Source: an uncultured Lachnospiraceae bacterium (GTDB taxonomy: Bacteria > Bacillota > Clostridia > Lachnospirales > Lachnospiraceae). Taken from it: a DNA stretch of 64,000 bases. The stretch covers positions 1-64,000 of the forward strand of contig CASWRE010000014.1 of NCBI GenBank assembly GCA_949471785.1, in the 5' to 3' direction. How positions within the stretch are numbered: position 1 is the stretch's first letter; each line of letters starts with the position of its first letter. Below the pieces are notes generated by a model. That model was not told where the DNA came from, ran no database searches, and saw nothing but the letters and a program-made list of their open reading frames with translations. The position numbers and the translations under genes were made by a program. Positions 16,292-24,308 of the stretch are shown piece by piece.

Positions 16292-16381
16292 AGATCTGTT
16301 CCCTCCCTTTTTCAGGGCTGCATTGCGAAAAATCCTGCCCACACTCCCCATATCTTTGTGCGGATCATCCGATAGTTTTGC

Positions 16382-16410
16382 ATTATACACAAATTTGCCG
16401 GAAAATGCAA
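16382..16410 (-). promoter_or_regulatory. sigma-A-type promoter for baiN-cmk-ispH-S1
   Basis: TTGCAT, a 17-base spacer and TATAAT, about 90 bases upstream of the BaiN-like start. It sits inside the longer alternative ORF, which argues against that ORF. Confidence 0.7.
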
Positions 16411-16453
16411 TGCCATCGTCCATTACAGCCATCGGGATCAGGACAGCGGACAG

Positions 16454-16478
16454 GTATGCGCATATGCTGCGCATACCG
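16454..16478. repeat. perfect 9-bp inverted repeat
   Basis: GGTATGCGC pairs with GCGCATACC around a 7-base loop, in the gap between the S8 protease and the BaiN-like promoter. It has no T-run. It could be an operator or a weak Rho-type stem. Confidence 0.5.
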
Positions 16479-16555
16479 TAAAAACATCATGCAGGAGTGT
16501 AAAAAGTCTTCACTCCGTTTCGGTCGATTCTTAACGGACGCCACTGGCTCTCAGA

Positions 16556-17386
16556 CTAACCGTTTCCCAAAAACTTCCGAATATTTAATTCGCCCCATCC
16601 CTGCACATTCATGGGATAGCCCAGATCCCTCGCGCACTCCCGAATGCGGAGCTTAATATCCCGATTCGTGGCGTCCGGATGCCGCTCCAGATAACAGGCC
16701 AGTATGCCGGACACGGCGGCGCTGGACATGGAAGTGCCGCTTTTTTCGCAATACCACCCCTTGTTCTCGCAGGAAGCCGCACAGGCTTTGATCCTCTTTC
16801 CCGGAAAGACCACCTCCGGTTTGCATACACAGTCCATGGTGGGTCCTCTCCCCGAATAGGCAAAGGAGCGCTGCAGCATATCGCTGGCCCCCACGGTCAG
16901 TACCTTCCGGCTGCTCCCGGGCGCGGTAATCGTTCCCGCCCGGGGGCCCAGATTACCCGCCGCCGCCACCACAATCAGGCCCATCTCCACCATACTTTCC
17001 ACGGAAGCCAGTATTTCCCTGTGCAGCGTATAATCGTTTTCCGTCGTTCCCACGGAAAAATTCAGTATCCGCAGTTTTTTGGAGACTCTATTCTCCACAA
17101 TCCAGCCAAGAGCCTTACGAATGGCATTTCTGCTGCCATTTCCTTTGTTGTCCAGAATTTTCAGTACATGCAGGCGGGCCTCCGGCGCATAGCCCCGATA
17201 AATGCCGCCGGACATTCTGCCGCTGCCTGCAATGATACCCGCCACATGAGTACCGTGGCCGAAATCATCGTACAAAGTTTTTTTACCTTCCACAAAATCT
17301 ATAAAAGAGGCAATACGCCCCTCGAAATCCGGATGGGCCTCGATTCCCGAGTCCAACACCACAATATCTATATTTTTTCCGGTCAA
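16556..17386 (-). CDS. S8 family serine peptidase (subtilisin-like), no signal peptide
   Basis: A 276-residue subtilase. The catalytic triad is visible: D12 (VLDSGI), H47 (GHGTHVAG) and S219 (SGTSMSSA), with the oxyanion Asn145 in AAAGNLGP. It has neither a signal peptide nor a propeptide, so an intracellular role is likely. The best start is a TTG at 17386 with GAGG about 12 bases upstream; related proteins usually have ten or more residues before the TGKN segment, so the N-terminus may be shortened. It lies downstream of the dgt gene, separated by a strong palindrome. Confidence 0.82.
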   Translation of the reverse strand: MTGKNIDIVVLDSGIEAHPDFEGRIASFIDFVEGKKTLYDDFGHGTHVAGIIAGSGRMSGGIYRGYAPEARLHVLKILDNKGNGSRNAIRKALGWIVENRVSKKLRILNFSVGTTENDYTLHREILASVESMVEMGLIVVAAAGNLGPRAGTITAPGSSRKVLTVGASDMLQRSFAYSGRGPTMDCVCKPEVVFPGKRIKACAASCENKGWYCEKSGTSMSSAAVSGILACYLERHPDATNRDIKLRIRECARDLGYPMNVQGWGELNIRKFLGNG

Positions 17387-17490
17387 TAGATTTATTTTCC
17401 TCTTCTTTTATGTTTTCATTTCTATAATATGATAAAGACAGAGAATTTCTATCGACTTTGACGAAGTCCACATACTCTGCAGTCAGTCTT

Positions 17491-17521
17491 GGTAACCGTT
17501 CAGACAAGCTGAACGGTTACC
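17491..17521. repeat. perfect 13-bp palindrome, REP-like, downstream of dgt
   Basis: GGTAACCGTTCAG and its exact complement flank a 5-base loop (ACAAG), starting 5 bases past the dgt stop. Neither strand has a T-run, so it is not a standard terminator. Its core GTAACCGTTCAG matches, with one change, the GTAACTGTTCAG at 61816-61827, which suggests a dispersed repeat. Confidence 0.7.
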
Positions 17522-17525
17522 GGCC

Positions 17526-18941
17526 TCACAGTATCCCGTTCACTTCCTGGTACAAATCTCTGGCAAAGCTGTCCGTCATGCCGCTGACATAATCCGTCAC
17601 CAGCAAGAGCCTCAGATACAGCCGCTCCGCTTCCGACTTGCCCTCTGAATAAAAGTGATAAATCTGCCGGTAATTTTCCGATACGAGCTGCGTCATTTTA
17701 TGCTCAATCATACCGATTTTCTCATCGGTATCGTATAATATAAAAGCCGGGATCAGCCGCTCTAAAATATCGTCCATCATTTTTCCCGCTCCCACTTCAA
17801 TACGGAGAATTGGAATGGACTCAAAAGCGTTGCGGAAAGCAATATTATGTAGAGCAGCCCGTATTCCCTCCGCTCCTGTGCCATAGAATATGTCGCTGGC
17901 CCAGGCGCCTGCCATGATCTCGTCATAATGAGAGATAAACCCCCTGGTCGCACAGGAAATCAAATAAGACTGCACTTTGACCAGCCAATTCTGCACCGCA
18001 TACAACTTGGGCTCTGTGCTCTGTACACTTTTCCCCCTGCGATACAGACGCTCCAGCTCCGCAAAAGCGTCGAAATCCTCCGCAGCCGGATAAGCCGCCA
18101 GTTCTTTATTCAGCTCCCGGATCAGAATATCATAAGAAATACATCCTTTTTTAAAGGCATCCTCCACATCGGCGGTCAGATAAGCAATATCATCTGCCGC
18201 TTCCAGAATATAAGACAGAGGATGACGGGCGCCGCCTGTACCCGTTTCTCTGCTGATTTCATGAAAAATATTTTCTTCGCTCAGAAAATATCCCATCTTT
18301 TCTCTGCGCACATCCCCGGAGCCCGGCTCCATCTCCGTGGACGATACAGGATACTTGATCATGGTGGACAAAAGCCCATAAGTCAGATTCATACCATGTT
18401 CATTGACCAGATAGTGGAGCTTCGTCACCAGCCGAAAGGCCTGGGCATTCCCCTCAAAATAGTACAAGTCACGCAGCATCTGGCGGGACAAAAGTTCCGT
18501 GACCGGAGTTCCTTTGTAGCTATAATCACTCAGGTGATTCTGAAACCATTCCCGGATGGAATCCTCACCAAAATGGCCGAAAGGAGGATTGCCGATATCG
18601 TGAATCAGTCCGGCGCACATCAAAACAGTGCCGACGTCCTCCTTCATTCGGTAGGTAAAATCCTCTGCCATGTGATTCTGTATAATATATTCCGAAATAT
18701 TCTGCCCCAGGGATTTTGCCAGAGAGGACACCTCCAGGGAGTGGGTCAAACGAGTACGGATAAAATCACTTTTATCCAGGGGAAATACCTGGGTCTTATC
18801 CTGCAGACGACGAAAAGAGGCGCTGCTGACAATGCGATGGTAATCTTTCTCAAATTCACTTCGCAGGTCTATGTCCCCCTTTTTCCGTGAAGACCGGGGC
18901 GTCCCCGCCCTCTTTTCCGATAACAGTTTTTTCCACTCCAT
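17526..18941 (-). CDS. dgt: deoxyguanosinetriphosphate triphosphohydrolase family HD protein
   Basis: A 471-residue HD-domain dNTPase, expected to cleave dGTP or other dNTPs to the deoxynucleoside and triphosphate. The metal-binding HD residues are H67 (RLTHSLEV), H114-D115 (LIHDIGNPPFGH) and a distal Asp in the DDIAYLTADVED segment. The start MEWKKLLSEKR at 18941 follows GAGAGGAACAT; the ORF is open into thrC, but that part has unlikely residues. It lies 19 bases after thrC and is probably cotranscribed with it. Confidence 0.93.
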   Translation of the reverse strand: MEWKKLLSEKRAGTPRSSRKKGDIDLRSEFEKDYHRIVSSASFRRLQDKTQVFPLDKSDFIRTRLTHSLEVSSLAKSLGQNISEYIIQNHMAEDFTYRMKEDVGTVLMCAGLIHDIGNPPFGHFGEDSIREWFQNHLSDYSYKGTPVTELLSRQMLRDLYYFEGNAQAFRLVTKLHYLVNEHGMNLTYGLLSTMIKYPVSSTEMEPGSGDVRREKMGYFLSEENIFHEISRETGTGGARHPLSYILEAADDIAYLTADVEDAFKKGCISYDILIRELNKELAAYPAAEDFDAFAELERLYRRGKSVQSTEPKLYAVQNWLVKVQSYLISCATRGFISHYDEIMAGAWASDIFYGTGAEGIRAALHNIAFRNAFESIPILRIEVGAGKMMDDILERLIPAFILYDTDEKIGMIEHKMTQLVSENYRQIYHFYSEGKSEAERLYLRLLLVTDYVSGMTDSFARDLYQEVNGIL

Positions 18942-18960
18942 ATGTTCCTCTCCCGTTTGG

Positions 18961-20451
18961 TTATATTCCCAAAAACGCCTCCACAGCCTCCGCCATTTTA
19001 TCGGCCTCTGCCACAGTGGTGTGCCGAACCGGAGCGGTACGGATATCCTCGATGGCCCGGGGTACACGCACGCCCGCAATCCGCGACAACTCGTCGATCA
19101 TCTCGAAATCCGTGAGTTTTTCATGATCCGGATTCAGGGCCGTCATAACACTCCTGGTGAATTTGAAAGGACTGGCCGTGGATACCACCATATTCTTCCT
19201 GCCATTTCCGTTTTCCTTTCTGTATTTTTGACATACGCAGGCGGCCACTGCCGTGTGGGTATCCAGCACATAGCCTGTTTTCTCATACAGGGCGCGGATC
19301 GTACCGGCCGTCTCTTCTTCTGTCGCATATCCGCCATAGAAATCCGAGATTTTTTTCCGCATTTCATCGGTTACGGTATAGCTCCCCTCCGTCGACAGCT
19401 CTTTCATCAGTTCACGGGTCTTTTCCTCGCTGTCTCCGGCGATTCGATAAATCAGGCGTTCCAGATTGCTGGAAATCAGGATGTCCATGGATGGAGACGA
19501 AGTCAGAATAAAGTCTCTATTCCTGTCATAAATGCCCGTGGCAAAGAAATCATACAGCACTTTATTTTCATTGGAAGCACAGATCAGCCTGCCGATGGGC
19601 GCCCCCATCTGCTTCGCGTAGTAAGCGGCCAGAATATTGCCGAAATTACCGGTGGGGACCGTGACATCCAGCGTCTCTCCGTGGACCAGCCGGCCCTTTT
19701 TCAGCAGCTGGGCACAGCCGTAAACGTAGTAGGCTACCTGGGGAATGAGTCGGCCGATATTGATCGAGTTGGCAGAGGACAGCCGATATCCGGCCTTTGC
19801 AAGTCTGTCCGCAAAAACCGCATCATTAAAAATGTTTTTCACGCCGGTCTGGGCATCGTCGAAATTTCCCTTGATTGCCACCACATGGGTATTTTCCCCT
19901 TTTTGCGTCACCATCTGCTTCTCCTGAATCGGGCTCACGCCGTCCTTGGGATAAAACACAATGATCTTTGTCCCCGGCACATCGGCGAACCCGGCCAGAG
20001 CCGCCTTACCCGTATCCCCGGATGTAGCTGTCAGGATCACAATGTCTTTAGTTTCGTGATTTTTTCTCGCTGCTGTGGTCATCAAATGGGGAAGAATAGA
20101 AAGGGCCATATCCTTGAAAGCGATGGTCGCCCCGTGAAAAAGTTCCAAAAAATACATGCCGTCCGCTTCCCTGATCGGCGCAATCTCCTCCGTATCAAAT
20201 TTGGCGTCATAGGCGCTGTCGATACATTTCCTGAGCTCATCCTCTGTAAAATCCGTAAAGAAACGGCTCATGACCTCATAAGCCACTCCACGGTAATCCA
20301 TCCCGGCCAGACGATCCATGGGTATATCCAGCGCGGGGATCTCCGTCGGCACATACAGGCCGCCGTCGGCCGCCAGCCCCTGCAAGATTGCCTGGGAAGC
20401 CGTGACCGTCTCACCGTTTCCTCTGGTACTTTTGTATAAAATTTCCATCAT
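18961..20451 (-). CDS. thrC: threonine synthase
   Basis: A 496-residue PLP enzyme that makes L-threonine from O-phosphohomoserine. The N-terminal ThrC signature (STRGNGETVTASQAILQGL) is clear, the PLP lysine is K113 in FHGATIAFKDMALS, and the glycine-rich phosphate loop follows in TATSGDTGKAALAG. The length fits the long ThrC type. The ATG at 20451 has GAGGAG eight bases upstream. It has a strong promoter and a roughly 50-base leader with no T-box features, so no tRNA-sensing regulation is visible. Confidence 0.95.
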   Translation of the reverse strand: MMEILYKSTRGNGETVTASQAILQGLAADGGLYVPTEIPALDIPMDRLAGMDYRGVAYEVMSRFFTDFTEDELRKCIDSAYDAKFDTEEIAPIREADGMYFLELFHGATIAFKDMALSILPHLMTTAARKNHETKDIVILTATSGDTGKAALAGFADVPGTKIIVFYPKDGVSPIQEKQMVTQKGENTHVVAIKGNFDDAQTGVKNIFNDAVFADRLAKAGYRLSSANSINIGRLIPQVAYYVYGCAQLLKKGRLVHGETLDVTVPTGNFGNILAAYYAKQMGAPIGRLICASNENKVLYDFFATGIYDRNRDFILTSSPSMDILISSNLERLIYRIAGDSEEKTRELMKELSTEGSYTVTDEMRKKISDFYGGYATEEETAGTIRALYEKTGYVLDTHTAVAACVCQKYRKENGNGRKNMVVSTASPFKFTRSVMTALNPDHEKLTDFEMIDELSRIAGVRVPRAIEDIRTAPVRHTTVAEADKMAEAVEAFLGI

Positions 20452-20503
20452 AATATCTCCTCTTATCTCCCGCATAGCTGCGGATTTTCTATCCATGGGC
20501 TTT

Positions 20504-20532
20504 ATTGTATCTTTTTTGAAACCACTTTGCAA
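20504..20532 (-). promoter_or_regulatory. sigma-A-type promoter for thrC-dgt
   Basis: TTGCAA, a 17-base spacer and TACAAT on the minus strand, about 55 bases upstream of the thrC start. Confidence 0.7.
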
Positions 20533-20568
20533 TTCCTTTATGAAAAAAACGAAAAAATCGGGTAATAC

Positions 20569-20597
20569 TTGTTTTAACGGCCGCCCCTCATTATAAT
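20569..20597 (+). promoter_or_regulatory. sigma-A-type promoter for the secreted protein
   Basis: TTGTTT, exactly 17 bases, then TATAAT on the plus strand, about 73 bases ahead of the ATG at 20670. Confidence 0.7.
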
Positions 20598-20669
20598 AGA
20601 AACGAACAGTCTTTCAGGCTTTCACGGCAACCAAAAACAAGTAATCTTTTTTATGAAAGGAATGTGACG

Positions 20670-21575
20670 ATGAAAAAACAAAAAACACTTTATCTGGGTC
20701 TTCTGTCCCTCTGTCTTCTGGCCGTCCTGCTTTTTGCCGCACCGGTAAAAGCCCAGGCCGCGTCCTTTAAACAGTGCGGCCGCACGGTTAAAACCGGCAA
20801 GTACTACATCTGGACGGACAGTCGTTCAAACAGCCTGCGGATCTCCACGTCAAAATCCGGGAGCGGTTCCGTGCTTGTCAGCGCGGCTTCCGGCCGGTAT
20901 CTTACATACTCCTGTTTGTCCGACGGCGCCACCGTCTACTATGTGGAAAGAGGAACCTACGATTCGAAAGGTAACTATACCGGTTATGTCTGCAAAATCA
21001 AGACAAACGGCACGGGCCAGGCCACTCTGGGACGTTTAAAAAATGCCCTCTGTCCCACAGCTTACTACAAAAGCAACCTGTATCTGGACTGTTACGATAC
21101 GACAGACGCCACCCTCATCCACACCTACCGCATGGCCGTCAATACGGGAAAAACCAAACGCACGATGAAAAACGCTTCCGTCATGGAGCAAAACGGAAGG
21201 TATCTGCTGGCAATGCCCAACAGCGGCGCGGTAGGCCCCCGCAGGCTTTCCGTGTATGACTGTAAAAAAGGCAAAGCAACCACAATAACAAAAAAAGCCG
21301 GTTCAGCCAACTTTTCCGGTAAAAAAATATATTATTCTGAATATGTGGCAGGAGAATATTCCAGCTCCAGCACGTTCCGCATCCGCAGCTGCAGCCTGTC
21401 TGCCAAAAGTAAAAAGACCGTTGTAAAGAAAATAAAGGCGACCAATACAGGTATGCTCACATCGAAATACGCCTATTATATTACTTCCGATTCGAGAGGA
21501 AAGATTAAGTATTACCGCTACGATATAAAAAAGAAAAAAGCAGCCAAAATCAAATCTTCAAAATATCTCGCTTAA
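20670..21575 (+). CDS. secreted Lys/Ser/Tyr-rich protein, beta-propeller-like repeats
   Basis: A 301-residue protein with a classical signal peptide: basic start, Leu-rich core (about 6-23) and a probable cleavage after AQA at 28-30. The mature part repeats a strand pattern of Tyr/Ser/Lys-rich segments such as GKYYIWTDSRSNSL and SKYAYYITSDSRGKIKYYRY, resembling DUF5050-type six-bladed propellers. It is basic and has several Cys. Function is unknown; a wall-associated or sensory role is only a guess. It stands alone on the plus strand with its own promoter and terminator. Confidence 0.75.
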   Translation: MKKQKTLYLGLLSLCLLAVLLFAAPVKAQAASFKQCGRTVKTGKYYIWTDSRSNSLRISTSKSGSGSVLVSAASGRYLTYSCLSDGATVYYVERGTYDSKGNYTGYVCKIKTNGTGQATLGRLKNALCPTAYYKSNLYLDCYDTTDATLIHTYRMAVNTGKTKRTMKNASVMEQNGRYLLAMPNSGAVGPRRLSVYDCKKGKATTITKKAGSANFSGKKIYYSEYVAGEYSSSSTFRIRSCSLSAKSKKTVVKKIKATNTGMLTSKYAYYITSDSRGKIKYYRYDIKKKKAAKIKSSKYLA

Positions 21576-21583
21576 AGATCAGA

Positions 21584-21598
21584 GGGAGGCAGCCTCCC
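21584..21598 (+). other. GC-rich stem after the secreted-protein gene
   Basis: GGGAGG and CCTCCC flank a 3-base loop, 8 bases past the stop and ahead of the main terminator. Confidence 0.4.
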
Positions 21599-21610
21599 CG
21601 AAAACGGGCA

Positions 21611-21650
21611 AAAAAAACGGCAGTCGTCATGACGGACTTCTGCCGTTTTT
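21611..21650. terminator. bidirectional terminator
   Basis: An 11-bp stem (AAAAACGGCAG with its complement) with a 16-base loop that can pair further (CGTCATGACG). T-runs lie on both outer sides. It separates the convergent secreted-protein and sseB genes. Confidence 0.8.
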
Positions 21651-21660
21651 CTGTTGTTTT

Positions 21661-22461
21661 TTAAAAATCAAAAAACCGTTTTAATATCCCGTCGATCATC
21701 TTGGGGGTAAGTTTCAGCGCCATACTGCGGGGATTGATAATCATCCCCTCGCATTTTCCCTGCACCAGAGGCCGTAACTGATCGATGGTCATGACCACAC
21801 CCTGGAACTGTTTCTTATCATTAAATAAATTGAACTCCAGCACATCCGTAAACACCGGAAGGAACATGATTCCCTCTTTATCTTTTACAAATGTCAGATC
21901 AAAAGAACCCTTTTCCAGCTTATCTCCCGGTTTAAGAAGCTTCTTTGCCACCACGGGGATCATAAGTCTGGATTTTGATAAATTCGCGGCCAGTTCTTCC
22001 TCCAGCTCCTGCAGGCCAGTCTTCTCCTCGGCGGGAATCTGACGGCTCAGTTCCTGCATAAAATACATAGAAGACAGCTGCAGCGCCGGATTCAAAACAG
22101 GCTGCCGTTCCAGGGGCATTTTAGAAAAATCCGGCTCCGGCACAATCTCCGACAGACCGACACAACTTTTCCGGTCTCCGTCCATGAATACCACCTGATT
22201 AAATCCCAGCGCATGGGCCTCCGCAAAAAAAGCCCCCAGCCTTTCCTTTTCAAAAGACACACCGTAGATTGGATATCCTTTCTCCAGAAATTTCTGCGCC
22301 GTGTCCTTGACGCCCTGTTCCGTGGAGAACAGCCAAAGCTGGTCGTCAAAGGTCTCCTCGTCACATACCGCGAAAGGATGTCTGGTCACTCGCGAAAACA
22401 TCACATACGCTTTCGAAAGTCCCTTTATTTTTCTGATCAAAAACTTATTGTCCACTGCCAT
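21661..22461 (-). CDS. SseB family protein
   Basis: A 266-residue soluble protein with an SseB N-terminal-type domain in its second half (about 150-255), recognised by the pattern of the FVKDKEGIMFLPVFTDVLEF segment followed by a VVMTIDQLRPLV helix and a GMIINPRSMAL strand. The N-terminal half is a separate alpha/beta region with no assignment. SseB domains are found in type III secretion chaperones but also widely in Firmicutes with unknown role. The ATG at 22461 follows AGGTGG; its own promoter is at 22496-22524. Confidence 0.75.
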   Translation of the reverse strand: MAVDNKFLIRKIKGLSKAYVMFSRVTRHPFAVCDEETFDDQLWLFSTEQGVKDTAQKFLEKGYPIYGVSFEKERLGAFFAEAHALGFNQVVFMDGDRKSCVGLSEIVPEPDFSKMPLERQPVLNPALQLSSMYFMQELSRQIPAEEKTGLQELEEELAANLSKSRLMIPVVAKKLLKPGDKLEKGSFDLTFVKDKEGIMFLPVFTDVLEFNLFNDKKQFQGVVMTIDQLRPLVQGKCEGMIINPRSMALKLTPKMIDGILKRFFDF

Positions 22462-22495
22462 TGTGACCACCTGTCTTTCCGTAAAACTAAATAAA

Positions 22496-22524
22496 ATATT
22501 ACACTATTTACCCCACATGCGCAA
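22496..22524 (-). promoter_or_regulatory. sigma-A-type promoter for sseB
   Basis: TTGCGC, a 17-base spacer and TAATAT, about 35 bases upstream of the sseB start. Confidence 0.6.
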
Positions 22525-22553
22525 GAAGAACCTTGTTTCGGACGGCCGCCTTT

Positions 22554-24308
22554 TCATGCCGAAAACTGGCTGTTGTACAGTTCGGCATAGAAACCGTTCT
22601 GCGCCAGCAGCTGCTCATGACTTCCCTGCTCCACAATATGGCCGTCTTTCATGACCAGAATCACATCCGCCTCCCGGATCGTAGAAAGTCTGTGGGCCAC
22701 AATGAAGCTGGTCCTTCCCCGCATCATGCGGGCAAAGGCCTTCTGAATTCTGATCTCCGTGCGGGTATCAATGGACGACGTTGCCTCATCCAGAATCAAC
22801 ATGGGCGGCAGGCACAGCATAACCCGGGTGATGCATAAAAGCTGCTTCTGCCCCTGGGAAAGACTTCCCCCGTCTTCGCCGATCACAGTGTCATATGCTT
22901 TCGGCAGACGCAGAATAAACCCGTGGGCATGAGACTCTTTTGCAGCCTCGATCATCTCTTTTTCGGTAGCTTCCGGCCTGCCCATACAGATATTTTCCCG
23001 AATTGTACCTGCCTTCAGCCAGGTATCCTGAAGTACCATGCCGTAATTTCCCCGGAGACTTTTTCTCGTAATATGGCGAATATCCGTACCATCCACACGG
23101 ATCGCACCGCCGTCCACATCATAAAAACGCATTAACAGATTAATCATCGTGGTCTTACCGCAGCCTGTAGGACCTACCAGGGCCACTCTCTGCCCCGGCC
23201 GAACCTCAAGGGAAAAATCTTCAATGAGCGGCCGCTCCGGAACATAAGAAAAATCCACATGATCCAGGGATACCTGTCCTGAAGCCTCCGTGAGCACCCT
23301 GGCATCCGGTTCATCCGGCTTCTGGGGCTCCTCCTCAATCAATTCGATCAGGCGGCCCGCGCAGGCCAGAGCATTCTGCAGTTCTGTCACCACTCCGGAA
23401 ATTTCGTTAAATGGTTTTGTATACTGATTGGCGTAGCTGAGCAGGCAGGTGAGCTGCCCTACGCTCAGCGATCCTGAGATCGCCAGTATGGCCCCGGTTA
23501 AAGCCACGCCTGTGTAGACCAGACTGTTGACGAACCGGGTACAGGGATTCGTCAGCGATGAGAAAAATACGGCCTGCATCGAGTATTTTTGCAGTTTACC
23601 GTTGATCTCGTCAAATTTGTCCTGTTCCGTGCTGCCATGTCCGAAAGCCTGCACCACTTTCTGACTTCCGATCACTTCCTCGATCAGAGCCGTCTGCTCT
23701 CCTCTTGTCTCCGACTGCAGGCGGAACATTTTATAAGTCCGTTTGGCGATAAATCCCGCCACCAGAAAGGAAACAGGCGTTACGAGCACCACCACCAGCG
23801 TAATCCACAGATTCACCGACAGCATAAAACCTAAAGTTCCCGCAATCGTCAGTATACCGGTAAAAAGCTGGGTAAATCCCATCAAAAGGCCGTCGGCAAA
23901 CTGATCGGCATCGGCGATCACCCGACTCACGATCTCTCCGGGCTGATGACTGTCCAGGTATTTCAGGGGAAGCGCTTCGATTTTTCTAAAAGCGTCCTCC
24001 CGCAGATCACGCACCACATCATAAGTAATCCGGTTGTTGCATACGTTCATCACCCATTGGACGACAGCGGTCAACAGGATCAACAGTCCCATCTGCCGCA
24101 GGATATCTTTTATAGCGGCAAAATCCACCTCTCCGGCCCGGATGATGCAGTCCACTGCCTGCCCGGTCAGCACGGGAAGATACAGGGCGCCGGCTACCGA
24201 CAGCGCGGCCATCACCACAGATACCGCCAGCCAGACGCCATGTCTGCGCACATAGCGAAGTACCTTGCCCAGGGTTTCTTTTTCCAAACCCGCTTTTTTC
24301 TTTGCCAT
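22554..24308 (-). CDS. ABC transporter ATP-binding/permease protein (canonical half)
   Basis: A 584-residue ABC exporter half with six membrane helices (about 25-300) and an ATPase domain: Walker A GPTGCGKTT, signature LSQGQKQ and Walker B MLILDEATSS with the catalytic Glu intact. The ATG at 24308 shares one base with the stop of the partner gene, so the two are translationally coupled. Together they resemble heterodimeric multidrug exporters such as LmrCD, BmrCD and TM287/288. The substrate is unknown. This subunit would provide the competent Walker B. Confidence 0.92.
   Translation of the reverse strand: MAKKKAGLEKETLGKVLRYVRRHGVWLAVSVVMAALSVAGALYLPVLTGQAVDCIIRAGEVDFAAIKDILRQMGLLILLTAVVQWVMNVCNNRITYDVVRDLREDAFRKIEALPLKYLDSHQPGEIVSRVIADADQFADGLLMGFTQLFTGILTIAGTLGFMLSVNLWITLVVVLVTPVSFLVAGFIAKRTYKMFRLQSETRGEQTALIEEVIGSQKVVQAFGHGSTEQDKFDEINGKLQKYSMQAVFFSSLTNPCTRFVNSLVYTGVALTGAILAISGSLSVGQLTCLLSYANQYTKPFNEISGVVTELQNALACAGRLIELIEEEPQKPDEPDARVLTEASGQVSLDHVDFSYVPERPLIEDFSLEVRPGQRVALVGPTGCGKTTMINLLMRFYDVDGGAIRVDGTDIRHITRKSLRGNYGMVLQDTWLKAGTIRENICMGRPEATEKEMIEAAKESHAHGFILRLPKAYDTVIGEDGGSLSQGQKQLLCITRVMLCLPPMLILDEATSSIDTRTEIRIQKAFARMMRGRTSFIVAHRLSTIREADVILVMKDGHIVEQGSHEQLLAQNGFYAELYNSQFSA

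Noticed and set aside
16292..16474. N-terminal extension of the BaiN-like protein
   Set aside because: It would contain a consensus promoter, and the FAD motif begins right after the shorter start.
20452..20503. T-box or other amino-acid riboswitch ahead of thrC
   Set aside because: The leader is only about 50 bases and has no T-box sequence or terminator stem.
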